Shown piece after piece: positions 21,609 through 30,546 of a DNA stretch of 64,000 nucleotides. The translations under genes were made by a program, and so were the position numbers. The stretch is from CAVXSP01 sp963724645. Lineage in GTDB: Bacteria > Acidobacteriota > Vicinamibacteria > Vicinamibacterales > SCN-69-37. The stretch spans positions 1 through 64,000 of the forward strand of contig CAVRVJ010000007.1 of assembly GCA_963724645.1 (NCBI GenBank), read 5' to 3'. Every line of letters starts with the position of its first letter. Positions within the stretch are counted from its first letter, which is position 1. The notes beneath the pieces were generated by a model that saw only the letters and a list, made by a program, of their open reading frames with translations, was not told the DNA's origin and ran no database searches.

Positions 21609-22748
21609 ATGGCAGGACAAGCCTACCCGGCGGCGGCAAAAGTGGCGCCGGCCTTGCACGCGCACTTCGGCCGGCACCTCGAGGACGCGCAGCAGCGTGG
21701 GAAAGGCGCGCTGGCGTCTCTTCCCGCCACCGGCCAGATCGCCGAGCTCATCGATGCGGCGTTCTGGGCCAGCCTGCGACACGAGGAAGGGTACGTGTCC
21801 AAGATTTCGATGGCCTTCCTGGCGCCTCGACAGGCCGTGGAGCCGATGATTTTCGAACGCTCGATTCCGCTGGAGCCGGCGGCGCTCGCCAAGGTCGCGC
21901 CGGCGGTCGAGCGGGCCGGCATCCATCTGGGTGTGTGGCCGAACGGCGATACGCTGCAGGTCTGGGGCACCACCGCGACCATCCCTGCCGTCTGCTTCGT
22001 CGTCGAAGTGGCGGCCCCGGGGCTGCTCGTGATCAAACATCATCGCGGCGAGGAAGCTGGAAAATTTGTGAACGTCGCCGTGCTCGAGGGCGATCAGATC
22101 AAACTCGTGGACGAGCAGGCGTCGAGCCTGCCGGACTGTCCGGCCCTGGTCACGTCCTTGCTGGGATTCGAATCTCCTGCGTCCTGGATTGACTCGGTGA
22201 ACGTGCTGGTTCAACTGGCCGTGTCGATACGCGCGCACGGCCGAGGCGGTTCGATGCTGGTGGTGCCGGCGACGGGCGAGGGCTGGCGGGAGTCGATCGT
22301 CCGGCCCATCTCATATGCGGCCGAACCACCATTCACTGCGCTCGCCGCATTGAACCGCGCAAGTCCGGACGAGCGGCGATCGCGGGCGTGGCAGGACGCG
22401 CTCGCACGGGCGGTGAGTGCTATTGCGGGTCTGACGGCCGTAGACGGCGCGACGATTATCAATGCCGATTACGATCTGCTCGGCTTCGGCGCCAAGATCG
22501 CCCGCCGGAAGGGCTCACCGCAGGTGATCGCGGTGACCGTGACCGAACCGATTGCCGGCGGTGCGCCGGAGGTCGTCGAGCCGGCGCAACTGGGCGGGAC
22601 GCGCCACCTTTCCGCCGCGCAGTTCGTTCACGATCAACGCGACGCCATCGCCCTGATCGCGTCGCAGGACGGCCGCTTCACCATCTTCGCGTGGTCGCCG
22701 TGCGAAAGCATGGTCCATGCGCACAGAGTCGAGACGTTGCTGATGTAA
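21609..22748 (+). CDS. DACNV-type sensor protein with degenerate diadenylate-cyclase-like domain
   Basis: 379 residues, soluble. The N-terminal part (ASLPATGQIAELIDAAFWAS, RHEEGYVSKISMAFLAP) looks like the sensor domains found fused to DisA-type diadenylate cyclases. The C-terminal part has the DisA_N-like strand-loop AVDGATIINADYDLLGFGAK (DGA codons at 22443-22451) and GTRHLSAAQF followed by DAIALIASQDGRFTI, the place of the second cyclase motif. In active cyclases that motif is RHR; here it is RHL (22602-22610), so catalysis is doubtful. It may bind c-di-AMP or a related nucleotide. Assignment rests on remembered motifs. A GATAAT box ends 8 bases before the ATG. Confidence 0.6.
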   Translation: MAGQAYPAAAKVAPALHAHFGRHLEDAQQRGKGALASLPATGQIAELIDAAFWASLRHEEGYVSKISMAFLAPRQAVEPMIFERSIPLEPAALAKVAPAVERAGIHLGVWPNGDTLQVWGTTATIPAVCFVVEVAAPGLLVIKHHRGEEAGKFVNVAVLEGDQIKLVDEQASSLPDCPALVTSLLGFESPASWIDSVNVLVQLAVSIRAHGRGGSMLVVPATGEGWRESIVRPISYAAEPPFTALAALNRASPDERRSRAWQDALARAVSAIAGLTAVDGATIINADYDLLGFGAKIARRKGSPQVIAVTVTEPIAGGAPEVVEPAQLGGTRHLSAAQFVHDQRDAIALIASQDGRFTIFAWSPCESMVHAHRVETLLM

Positions 22749-22798
22749 TCAGCGAGGGCGGGTGCGAAGCCTCAGCGCCGCGGTACAATCGGCGGCGC

Positions 22799-23299
22799 AT
22801 GGCCGATCAACCTGAAGTGTGGCTGCGAGGCCCGGTTCCTGACATTCCCGCGGCGCTCCAGCCCGTCGCGCACGCCTTGATCCAGGCGCAGGAAGACGTG
22901 GCCGCGCTCGCCGGCTCGGTCCCGTCCTCGATCCTGTGGCGTCAGGCCGGCGCCGCGTCTCCCGGCTTCCATCTACTGCATCTGGCGGGCGCCCTCGATC
23001 GTCTGTTTACCTATGCCCGCGGCGAGGCGTTGACTGACGAGCAGCGGACGGCGGCGCGGGCGGAAGCGCAGAACCATCCGGACCTGGACGCGCCGGCGCT
23101 GGCCGGCCGGGTGTCGACGGCCATCGCCCGCGCCCTGGCTCAGCTTCGAGGGACCGATCCGTCGGCGCTGTTCGACGATCGCCGCGTGGGTCGCACGGCG
23201 TCGTCCACCCTGCTCGGCATCCTCATGCACGCGGCGGAGCACACAACGCGCCACGCCGGGCAGTTCATCACCACCGTCAAGATTCTGGCTGCCGGTTGA
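22799..23299 (+). CDS. DinB-family protein
   Basis: 166 residues. It has the DinB/YfiT four-helix-bundle pattern: SPGFHLLHLAGALDRLFTYA carries the first metal-type histidines and ILMHAAEHTTRHAGQFITTV the later His cluster (H..EH..RH). Family members are metal-dependent, often thiol transferases or of unknown activity. The ATG at 22799 lies 9 bases after a TACAAT box with no ribosome site, fitting a leaderless message. It stands alone between the DAC-like gene and nfeD. Confidence 0.8.
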   Translation: MADQPEVWLRGPVPDIPAALQPVAHALIQAQEDVAALAGSVPSSILWRQAGAASPGFHLLHLAGALDRLFTYARGEALTDEQRTAARAEAQNHPDLDAPALAGRVSTAIARALAQLRGTDPSALFDDRRVGRTASSTLLGILMHAAEHTTRHAGQFITTVKILAAG

Positions 23300-23361
23300 C
23301 CGGCACTAGCGCGTGCGTGGCTCGCAGCGGGTCGCCGGTTCGCAGATCGGGCGGCTGCCCC

Positions 23362-23367
23362 TATAAT
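23362..23367 (+). promoter_or_regulatory. TATAAT -10 box upstream of nfeD
   Basis: A perfect TATAAT 14 bases before the ATG at 23382. No matching -35 hexamer is clear. Confidence 0.4.
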
Positions 23368-23381
23368 CGCGCTGGTTTCCT

Positions 23382-23831
23382 ATGACGATTCTCTGGTGGC
23401 ACTGGCTCGTGCTCGGTCTGGTCCTTGCGCTCGCCGAGATGGCGACGTCGGGCGGGTTCTATCTCGTGTTCTTCGGAATGGGCGCTATGCTCGTCGGGGT
23501 GCTGGCTGCGTTCGAGTTCGCCGGGCCGATCTGGACGCAGATCCTGCTGTTCTCCGTGCTCTCGGTCGCGTCGTTATTGCTCTTCCGCACGCGGCTTCTG
23601 CACGCCATGCAACGTGAGCCGCAGTTGCCGCCGATCGACACGCTGGTCGGCGAGATCGGGTCGGTTGTGGACGCGCTGGCGCCGGGCGCCGTGGGCCGCG
23701 TGGAATTGCGGGGCACGGTCTGGTCGGCCAGAAACGCGGCCGCCGAGGGGCTGGCGGCCGGCACGCGGTGCCGCGTCGTCTGGGTCGACGGGCTGCTGCT
23801 TCACGTGGAGCCTGAAGGAGTCCGATCATGA
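23382..23831 (+). CDS. NfeD-like membrane protein
   Basis: 149 residues. Three to four transmembrane helices (HWLVLGLVLALAEMATSGGF, FGMGAMLVGVLAAFEFAGPI, QILLFSVLSVASLLLF) precede a C-terminal OB-fold: LVGEIGSVVDALAPGAVGRV, ELRGTVWSARNA, GTRCRVVWVDGLLLHV. NfeD proteins pair with SPFH (stomatin-like) proteins in membrane microdomains; here the stop overlaps the ATG of just such a gene, so the two form a coupled pair. Confidence 0.9.
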   Translation: MTILWWHWLVLGLVLALAEMATSGGFYLVFFGMGAMLVGVLAAFEFAGPIWTQILLFSVLSVASLLLFRTRLLHAMQREPQLPPIDTLVGEIGSVVDALAPGAVGRVELRGTVWSARNAAAEGLAAGTRCRVVWVDGLLLHVEPEGVRS

Positions 23832-24748
23832 CCGGCACGGAGATCTTCTTTGTCGTCCTGGCGCTCGTCGCCTTCGTCACCATCTTCCGGACGGCCGTCG
23901 TCGTTCCGCAGCAAAGCGCGTTTGTCGTCGAGCGGCTGGGCCGCTTCCACGGCGTCCTGCAGGCGGGCTTCCACGTGCTGCTGCCCTTTGTCGACAGCAT
24001 CCGCTATCGGCACTCGCTGAAGGAAGTCGCCATCGACATTCCCGCGCAGGTGTGCATCACCCGCGACAACGTCCAGGTCGGCGTCGACGGCATCCTGTAT
24101 CTGAAGGTGCTCAGCCCGGAGCGCGCATCGTACGGGATCTCCGACTACCATTTCGCGATCACACAGCTGGCCCAGACGAACCTGCGCAGCGAGATCGGCA
24201 AGATCGTGCTCGACAAGACCTTCGAAGAGCGGATGAACATCAATGCCGCGGTAGTGACGGAGCTCGACAAGGCGTCGGATCCCTGGGGTGTGAAGGTCCT
24301 TCGGTACGAGATCAAGAACATCACACCGCCGCACGACATTCTGGCGGCCATGGAAAAGCAGATGCGGGCCGAACGCGAGAAACGCGCCGTCATTCTGACG
24401 TCCGAGGGGACACGTGATGCGGCCATCAATACCGCGGAGGGAGAGAAGCAGCAGGTCATCAAGGCCTCGGAGGCGCGCCGGCAGCAGCAGATCAACGAAG
24501 CCGAAGGTCAGGCCGCCGCGATTCTTGCCGTCGCTCAGGCGACCGCCGAAGGCATCCGGCAGGTGGCCGAAACGATTCGGCAACCGGGCGGCGCCGAGGC
24601 CACGCAGCTTCGCGTCGCCGAACAGTACATCCAGCGATTCGGCGAACTGGCGCAGAAGACCAACACGCTCATCCTGCCAGCCAATGTCTCCGACGTCGCC
24701 TCAATGGTGGCGCTGGCGATGAAAGTGTTCAAGGAAGTGAGAACTTGA
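23828..24748 (+). CDS. SPFH/band-7 stomatin-like protein (QmcA/paraslipin type)
   Basis: 306 residues. The N-terminal membrane anchor (EIFFVVLALVAFVTIFR) is followed by the band-7 domain: VVPQQSAFVVERLGRFHGVL, AGFHVLLPFVDSIRYRHSLK, VGVDGILYLKVL and ERMNINAAVVTELDKASDPW. A coiled-coil tail rich in Ala, Glu and Gln follows (EGTRDAAINTAEGEKQQVIK). It scaffolds membrane domains and may control membrane proteases. The GAAGGAG ribosome site lies inside the end of nfeD, and the ATG overlaps its stop. Confidence 0.92.
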   Translation: MTGTEIFFVVLALVAFVTIFRTAVVVPQQSAFVVERLGRFHGVLQAGFHVLLPFVDSIRYRHSLKEVAIDIPAQVCITRDNVQVGVDGILYLKVLSPERASYGISDYHFAITQLAQTNLRSEIGKIVLDKTFEERMNINAAVVTELDKASDPWGVKVLRYEIKNITPPHDILAAMEKQMRAEREKRAVILTSEGTRDAAINTAEGEKQQVIKASEARRQQQINEAEGQAAAILAVAQATAEGIRQVAETIRQPGGAEATQLRVAEQYIQRFGELAQKTNTLILPANVSDVASMVALAMKVFKEVRT

Positions 24749-24772
24749 GTTCTAAGTTCTGAGTCTCCCGCT

Positions 24773-26017
24773 CTACCGCCAGAACACCGCCGCCGCCAGC
24801 GCCACGGCCATCAGCATCAGCCCCGCGGCGGCCAGCGGACGAAAGCGTCCCCGGCCGAGTACAAGGGCGATGCCCAGCTTGACGATCGTGTTGGAGAGCG
24901 CCCCAACCGCGATCGCTCGCGCGGCAATCGCGGCGGACGTTCCGCTCCTCGTCATCTGCGCCATGGAGATCGTAAGCGCATCCATATCGAACGCGCCCGT
25001 CAACAGGGCCGATCCGAGGACCCCTTGTTCGCCAAAGTGACTCTGGGCGTAGTTCACGCCGAACAGCACGAATTGAAACACTGCCGTCATCTGCAGCGCG
25101 CTCTTGAACTGGAGCGGGTTCGGCTCGCTCTTGATGCGATCGGCCGTGCCTTCGTCGCGCAGGCCGCGGAAAAACAGGATGCTGCCGATCACCACGGGCG
25201 TCACGAACGACGGCCACAACGCAACGGCGAGTGCCGGCGCCAGGGCGGCGCTGGCGATTAACACGCGCGGAAACATGACGACGTTGGCGCCGAGCGCACC
25301 GGCCGCGAGCGCCCGTCCTGCCGCGGGCGCCGAGCGGCTCAACCTGGACAAGGCGAGCGTCGCCGAGGTCGAGGACAGCAGGCCGCCAAGCGTTCCGGCG
25401 ACCGCGTACCCGCGGTTCCTGCCGAACGTTCGACGCGCGAAATACCCGAGAAAGCTCAGACCCGAGAAGAACAGCACGAACAGCCAGAGCTGCCTGGGTT
25501 TGACGCCGCCGAGCGGTCCGTACGGTCCCACCGGCAGAACAGGCAGGATGACAGCGGCCATGACCGCGAAGCGCGCTCCAGCCCGCATCTCGTCCCGATC
25601 GATCTTCGAAACGATGCCGTGAAGCTGCTTCTTCTCGACGAGCAACAAGAGGGTCACGGCAATGATGCCTGACGCCACGGCCTCGTAGCCCACGCCGGCC
25701 AGCAGGCCGGAAGCCATGACCACGAATGCCGCGACGTCGGTGGTGCCGTCGATGTCGCGGCGGCTCGCGGCGAGATAGGCCACCACGACCAGCGCGCCGA
25801 CGCCCGCCAGCAGCACCAGTGCAGGCCCTTCGAGTCCGGCCGTCCACAGCCAGCCGCTCAGACCCGAGACGAGGCCCAGCAGCGTGAACGTCCGCAGGCC
25901 GCCCAGATGCGCGCGACGCCCGGTCGCATGGCCGCTCCATTGCCGCTCCGTGCCGACCGCCAGTCCGCACAGCAGCGCGATAGCGATGTGGCGGAGCGCG
26001 ATGCTGTCGAAGGACAC
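24773..26017 (-). CDS. MgtC/SapB-DUF4010 family membrane protein
   Basis: About 415 residues, nearly all membrane helices. The N-terminal MgtC-like part reads ALLCGLAVGTERQWSG and LGGLRTFTLLGLVSGLSGWL. The long C-terminal DUF4010 part contains VKPRQLWLFVLFFSGLSFLG and GLLSSTSATLALSRLSR. Function is not established; a transport or ion-homeostasis role is often assumed. I choose GTG 26017 over the upstream ATG at 26083, because a TACGAT box ends 7 bases before it and homologues begin near this point. Divergent from the small gene at 26090. Confidence 0.82.
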   Translation of the reverse strand: MSFDSIALRHIAIALLCGLAVGTERQWSGHATGRRAHLGGLRTFTLLGLVSGLSGWLWTAGLEGPALVLLAGVGALVVVAYLAASRRDIDGTTDVAAFVVMASGLLAGVGYEAVASGIIAVTLLLLVEKKQLHGIVSKIDRDEMRAGARFAVMAAVILPVLPVGPYGPLGGVKPRQLWLFVLFFSGLSFLGYFARRTFGRNRGYAVAGTLGGLLSSTSATLALSRLSRSAPAAGRALAAGALGANVVMFPRVLIASAALAPALAVALWPSFVTPVVIGSILFFRGLRDEGTADRIKSEPNPLQFKSALQMTAVFQFVLFGVNYAQSHFGEQGVLGSALLTGAFDMDALTISMAQMTRSGTSAAIAARAIAVGALSNTIVKLGIALVLGRGRFRPLAAAGLMLMAVALAAAVFWR

Positions 26018-26089
26018 CGGGGGGATCGTACAGTCAGTCCGAAGAGCAAGGACTGGCGCAAGGTAAGATTGGTGCGATTCCACTTCCCC

Positions 26090-26326
26090 ATGGCCCGCGG
26101 CTGGGAGAGCAAGGCGGTCGAATCACAACAAGCGGATCGCGACGCCGGCGATCGCGCCGGAGCTGATGTCTCGGACGAGGATCGCCGCCGGCAGGCACAG
26201 CGGGCGTTGCTCGAGCTGGCTCGAAGCCGGGCGATCGCCGATCTGCGGCTGGCTCGTCAGCCGGCCCACCGCGCGATGCTGGAAGCGGCAATTCGCGCGC
26301 TCGACGAGCAAATCCAGGCACAATAG
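26090..26326 (+). CDS. Small conserved hypothetical protein
   Basis: 78 residues, charged and helical: begins MARGWESKAVESQQADRDAG, then an Arg/Gln/Leu-rich helix (DRRRQAQRALLELARSRAIA) and NPRH-like end ARQPAHRAMLEAAIRALDEQ. I recall similar short proteins with the MARGWESK opening in acidobacterial genomes, but no function. No ribosome site is clear. A TAAGAT box lies 20 bases upstream (26064-26069). It precedes the esterase by 22 bases and could be cotranscribed with it. Confidence 0.6.
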   Translation: MARGWESKAVESQQADRDAGDRAGADVSDEDRRRQAQRALLELARSRAIADLRLARQPAHRAMLEAAIRALDEQIQAQ

Positions 26327-26348
26327 ATGGTGCTTCCCAGGAGACACG

Positions 26349-27080
26349 ATGTTTCGCGCCGTTCGATCCATTGCGCTGTCGGTGGCTGTGGCCGGTCTCG
26401 CTGCCTGTTCGATCCGCGATGCGGCCTGCGGCCGTCCGGCGAACAGTAGTGCCGAGCCCACCGCGGACCAGATCGCGGCGGCGCAAACCGGCACGACTGC
26501 CCCGCAGCATTTCAAGATTCTTTTTCTCGGCGACAGCCTGACGGCAGGCCTTGGCTTGCTGAGCGAGGAGGCCTATCCCGTCGTCATCCGTCAGAAGTTT
26601 GCGATGGAAGGCTATGCGAACGTCGAAATCCTGAACGCGAGCGTGAGCGGGGACACGACGGCCGGCGGGCTGCAGCGGCTGGACGGCGCTCTCGAGACAG
26701 ACGTCAGGATTCTGGTCCTCGCGTTGGGAGGCAACGACGCGCTTCGCGGGCTTCCGGTGACTCAGACGCACGACAATCTCGCCAGGATCATCGAGGCCGC
26801 CCGCGATAGGAACATCATGGTCCTCCTGGCCGGCATGGAAGCGCCGACCAACCTGGGTGAGGACTATCAGGAGGGGTTTCACTCGGCGTTTGTCCGGATT
26901 GCGCGCGACTACCGCACCACCGTGGTTTACATGCCTTTCTTGCTCGAGGGCGTGGCGGGCCATCCCGACCTGAATCAGGGTGACGGCATCCATCCAAACA
27001 AGGCGGGCGCCGCTCTCATCGCCGAACACATGTACCCGAAGCTGCGGCTGATGGTCGACGAGTTGGGCGGGGGAGGATGA
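26349..27080 (+). CDS. tesA: GDSL-type arylesterase/lysophospholipase (TesA-like) lipoprotein
   Basis: 243 residues. The signal ends in a lipobox (VAGLAACS). SGNH hydrolase blocks are all present: block I ILFLGDSLTAGLGL with the nucleophile Ser, block II Gly in SVSGDTTAGG, block III ALGGNDALRG with the Asn, and block V DGIHPNKAG with the catalytic Asp and His. It hydrolyses ester or thioester substrates in the periplasm. TesA-like esterases often sit next to a YbbAP-type ABC exporter, exactly as here: the stop overlaps the ATG of the ATPase gene. The shared operon suggests the three work together on exported lipids or esters. Confidence 0.9.
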   Translation: MFRAVRSIALSVAVAGLAACSIRDAACGRPANSSAEPTADQIAAAQTGTTAPQHFKILFLGDSLTAGLGLLSEEAYPVVIRQKFAMEGYANVEILNASVSGDTTAGGLQRLDGALETDVRILVLALGGNDALRGLPVTQTHDNLARIIEAARDRNIMVLLAGMEAPTNLGEDYQEGFHSAFVRIARDYRTTVVYMPFLLEGVAGHPDLNQGDGIHPNKAGAALIAEHMYPKLRLMVDELGGGG

Positions 27081-27736
27081 TTGAACTCACCGACGTGTCG
27101 CGCACCGTCATGAGCGGCGGCGCGCCCCTCACGATTCTGCATCCGACAACGCTGCACGTGGCCGGCGGGCGCGTGGCCGCCGTGACCGGGCCCTCGGGCA
27201 GCGGAAAATCCACATTGCTGGGGCTCATCGCCGGCCTCGATGCGCCGACGACAGGCCGCATCCTGCTCGACGGCGTCGACATCACGACGCTCGGAGAGGA
27301 AGCGCTCGCGCGCCTCCGGGGCGAGAGGATCGGCATCGTCTTCCAGTTCTTCCATCTCATTCCAACGTTGACGGCGCTCGAGAACGTGCTCGTGCCGATG
27401 GAAATTGCCGGGACGCGCGGCGCGCTTGAACGTGCGCGCGCATTGATTGCGGATGTCGGGTTGTCCGACCGCGGCCATCACTACCCGTCGCAGCTCTCCG
27501 GGGGAGAGCAGCAGCGGGTCGCCATCGCCCGGGCGCTGGCCAACGACCCGCCCATTCTGCTGGCCGACGAGCCGACGGGTAATCTGGACAGCACGACGGG
27601 CGGCCAGATCATCGATTTGCTCGTCTCCATCAACCGGCAGCGCGGCCGCACGCTCGTTCTGGTGACGCACGATCCCGATCTGGCCGCGCGCGCCGACGAG
27701 ACAATCGCCCTGAGAGACGGACGGGTTGTGAAATGA
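27077..27736 (+). CDS. ybbA: ABC transporter ATPase (YbbA/LolD type)
   Basis: 219 residues. Walker A in TGPSGSGKSTLLGLIAGLD, Q-loop FQFFHLIPTLTALENVL, signature LSGGEQQRVAIARAL, Walker B ILLADEPTGNLDS and the H-loop VTHD. It drives the large FtsX/YbbP-type permease encoded next. The ATG overlaps the esterase stop by four bases. The stop codon lies at the edge of a palindromic repeat element that separates it from the permease start. Confidence 0.92.
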   Translation: MIELTDVSRTVMSGGAPLTILHPTTLHVAGGRVAAVTGPSGSGKSTLLGLIAGLDAPTTGRILLDGVDITTLGEEALARLRGERIGIVFQFFHLIPTLTALENVLVPMEIAGTRGALERARALIADVGLSDRGHHYPSQLSGGEQQRVAIARALANDPPILLADEPTGNLDSTTGGQIIDLLVSINRQRGRTLVLVTHDPDLAARADETIALRDGRVVK

Positions 27737-27862
27737 CAGGTACGACAGGTACGACGGGTACGACGAACGTGCTCTCGTCTTGTCATTCTGATTGAAGAAA
27801 ATGGCCAGCGATAGCGCGTTCCGCGAACCTGTCGTACCCGTCGTCCCTGCCGTACCTGTCGT
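27736..27862. repeat. Palindromic dispersed element, copy 1, with tandem 9-mer ends
   Basis: Left arm: three tandem 9-mers ACRGGTACG (27736-27762). A core (about 27763-27827) contains GAACGTG and AGCGCGTTCC. The right arm (27828-27862) is a run of the reverse-complement units (CGTACCCGT, CGTACCTGT). Arms can pair into a long hairpin. A second copy with the same order of parts lies at 56626-56756. It starts on the last base of the ybbA stop. Confidence 0.7.
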
Positions 27863-27869
27863 CCTGCAG

Positions 27870-30422
27870 GTGCGTTTCGTTGTCCGGATGGCCTGGCGCG
27901 AGCTCCGCGCGGCGTGGGGGCGACTGTTCTTCTTCTTTCTCTGTGTGGCCATCGGTGTGGCGGCCATCGTGTCGCTGCGCAGCATGATGCAGCACGTCCG
28001 CGTGGCGCTCACGCGAGAAGCCCGTGACCTGGTCGGCGCGGATGTGATCGTCCAGGCGACACGCCCGTGGACACCGGCGCAGCGCGGCGAGATTCAGCAG
28101 ACCATTGGTCCGGGCGGCGCGCCCACGACGGACGTCATCGAGACCCAGACAATGGCGGCGAGAGTCGAAAAGGGCGCCATTACCGCCGCGCGGCTCGTCG
28201 AGATTCGCGGCATCGAGGCGGGGTTTCCTTTCTACGGACGGCTCGAGCTCGCCGATGGCCGGCCGTACTCGCACGCGCTGGTCGCGGGACGAGGCGTGCT
28301 CGTGCAGCCTGAGGTGCTGGCGCAGCTTGGCGCCAATGTCGGCGACGAGCTGCGGCTGGGCGGGCAGCCTTTTACGATTCGCGGTGTGGTCACCCGCGAT
28401 CGAGTCCAGCGGTCCGGCGGGTTCTCGCTCGGACCGCGGGTATACGTGGATCTCGCCGATCTCGAGCAGACGCCGATCCTCGGGTTCGGCAGCCGCGCGA
28501 ACTACCAGATTTTGCTCAGGGTCGACGCATCGGCCATCGATCGCGTCGCCAGAGCATTTCGTCGTCAGTTCCGTAACGATCTGGCGACCGTCCGCTCGTG
28601 GCGCGGCGTCGAGGATCGCCTCGGCCGCAACTTCACGCTCGCGGAGAACTATCTCAGCCTGGTGGGTTTCGCAATCGTCGTGTTGGGCGGGATCGGCGTC
28701 TGGAGCGTGACGCGCGTGTTCGTCCAGCAGAAGATCAGGAGCGTGGCGATCCTGAAATGCGTGGGCGCCTCCTCGCGGCTTGTGCTGGCGACGTACGTGC
28801 TGCAGGTCGGATGGCTGGCGGCGTGCGGCAGCGTGCTCGGCGTCGCCCTGGCGGCGATCGGCCTCGCCTCGATTCCGACGCGGCTGCTTGCTCCTCTCGA
28901 CATCACCTTCGTCGGCGTCACGCTCTCGGCGGCCGTTCAGGGCGTCGCGGTCGGCGTGCTGGTCTCGCTCATGTTTGCGCTCGTGCCGCTACTCGAGATG
29001 CGCCGCGTCAAACCGCTCCTGCTGTTGCGCGCCGACACGGCGTCGACGGCCCGGCACCGCGACTGGGAAAGCCTGTTCGCGTCAGCCGCGATGGCGGCGG
29101 CCGTCGTGCTCGTCGCCATCTGGCAGGCCGGCTCTCTGCGCGCTGGCGTGTACGTCTCGACCGGTCTGGCCGTGGTCGGTCTGGCGCTGCTGGGCATGAG
29201 CCGGATCGTCGTGCGGGCCGTCGGACCTCTGACCCGTTCCCGGCGCTTCGCGCTGCGGCACGCTGTCGTCAGCCTCGGCCGGCCGGGCAATCAGACCCGG
29301 GTCGTCCTGATGGCTGTCGGCCTGGGGTGCTTCTTCGTGCTCTCGATGCGCGCCCTGCAGAGCAATCTGCTCGCCGAATTCACCGGACAGATCGGCCGCA
29401 ACGCGCCGGATCTGGTGCTCATCGACATTCAGCCCGACCAGATCGATGGCGTCCGCACGGCAGTCGCGCCGTACGTGACGCAGCCGCCGACGAGTTGGCC
29501 CATGATGCGCGCCCGCGTCGTCGGGGTCGACGGCCAGCGCGTTCACCTGCCCAACCCGGACGCGATCCGGCGGCAGAGCCGGCTGACGCGTGAGTTCGGG
29601 ATTACGTATCGAGACGCGCTCCAGGACAACGAGCACCTGACGGCGGGCGCGTTCTGGCGCGACCCGGTCGCCGGGGATCACACGCCGGACGGCGCCGATA
29701 CGGACGTCTCAATCGAAGAGAATATCCATGATGACGCGGGCGTCGATGTCGGCGACCTCATGCGCTTTGACATCGGCGGCCGCGTGGTGCGGGCCCGCGT
29801 GACGTCCATCCGCAAGGTGACATGGGACGAGGCGCAAAACGGGGGGTTCATGTTCGTGTTCCGCCCCGGCCCGGCGATCGAACGTGCCCCGCACACCTTT
29901 GTCGGGTTTCTGAAGGTGCCTCCTGGCGCGGCGTCGGCCGGACAGCTTCAACGCGAGCTCGTGCGGCAGTTCCCGAATGTCTCTGTCATCGACGTGCGCC
30001 AGGTCCTGGCGTCGATCAGGGAGGTGGTCGACAACGCGACGCTGGGCGTGACGATTGTGGGCGGAGTCACGCTGTTCGGCGGGATGCTCATCCTCGTCGG
30101 TGCGGTTGCCGTGACAAAGTTTCAGCGCGTCTACGAAGCGGCGATCTACCGCACGCTCGGCGCCAGCACCAGACTGCTCGTTTCGATGACCGCGATCGAG
30201 TACGGACTGCTGGGCATTCTCGCCGGCGCTCTGGGCGCCGCTGGAGCGCTGGGGCTGTCCTGGGCCGTGGCCACGCGCCTTTTCGAGATTGAATGGCATC
30301 CGGCGCCCGGCCTCCTCGGCGCCGGCGTCCTGCTGACGGGTTTGGTCGTCTGTGTGGTGGGCGTCACGGCGAGCGCCGACGTGTTGATGCGCAAGCCGCT
30401 TGGCACGCTCCGGAACGAGTAG
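27870..30422 (+). CDS. ybbP: ABC transporter permease (YbbP/FtsX family)
   Basis: About 850 residues. It begins with VRMAWRELRAAWGRLFFFF and a first helix, then a large periplasmic domain, three helices (FAIVVLGGIGVWSVTRV, SVLGVALAAIGLASI, VGVLVSLMFALVPLLEM), a second half with the same layout and a final helix pair near the C-terminus. This is the duplicated FtsX/MacB-like fold. An ATG at 27792 would add 26 residues rich in Val and Pro that are translated from the palindromic element; I prefer the GTG at 27870 (or ATG 27888) where the family's conserved sequence begins. Works with the ATPase and probably the esterase upstream. Confidence 0.88.
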   Translation: MRFVVRMAWRELRAAWGRLFFFFLCVAIGVAAIVSLRSMMQHVRVALTREARDLVGADVIVQATRPWTPAQRGEIQQTIGPGGAPTTDVIETQTMAARVEKGAITAARLVEIRGIEAGFPFYGRLELADGRPYSHALVAGRGVLVQPEVLAQLGANVGDELRLGGQPFTIRGVVTRDRVQRSGGFSLGPRVYVDLADLEQTPILGFGSRANYQILLRVDASAIDRVARAFRRQFRNDLATVRSWRGVEDRLGRNFTLAENYLSLVGFAIVVLGGIGVWSVTRVFVQQKIRSVAILKCVGASSRLVLATYVLQVGWLAACGSVLGVALAAIGLASIPTRLLAPLDITFVGVTLSAAVQGVAVGVLVSLMFALVPLLEMRRVKPLLLLRADTASTARHRDWESLFASAAMAAAVVLVAIWQAGSLRAGVYVSTGLAVVGLALLGMSRIVVRAVGPLTRSRRFALRHAVVSLGRPGNQTRVVLMAVGLGCFFVLSMRALQSNLLAEFTGQIGRNAPDLVLIDIQPDQIDGVRTAVAPYVTQPPTSWPMMRARVVGVDGQRVHLPNPDAIRRQSRLTREFGITYRDALQDNEHLTAGAFWRDPVAGDHTPDGADTDVSIEENIHDDAGVDVGDLMRFDIGGRVVRARVTSIRKVTWDEAQNGGFMFVFRPGPAIERAPHTFVGFLKVPPGAASAGQLQRELVRQFPNVSVIDVRQVLASIREVVDNATLGVTIVGGVTLFGGMLILVGAVAVTKFQRVYEAAIYRTLGASTRLLVSMTAIEYGLLGILAGALGAAGALGLSWAVATRLFEIEWHPAPGLLGAGVLLTGLVVCVVGVTASADVLMRKPLGTLRNE

Positions 30423-30546
30423 GCCTTGATGCGGGCTGACGTGGCCGCGAACCGGCGCTCGCCCCGCCCCGTGAACTCAAGCGACCTTCCGAGTAATGGT
30501 AGAATTTCCTGTTGGGAACGGCTGCGGCCGCGACAGTGATTAATCC

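Noticed and set aside
27736..27862. CRISPR-like repeat array
   Set aside because: Units are 9 bases with no spacers, and the right half is inverted; no cas genes nearby.
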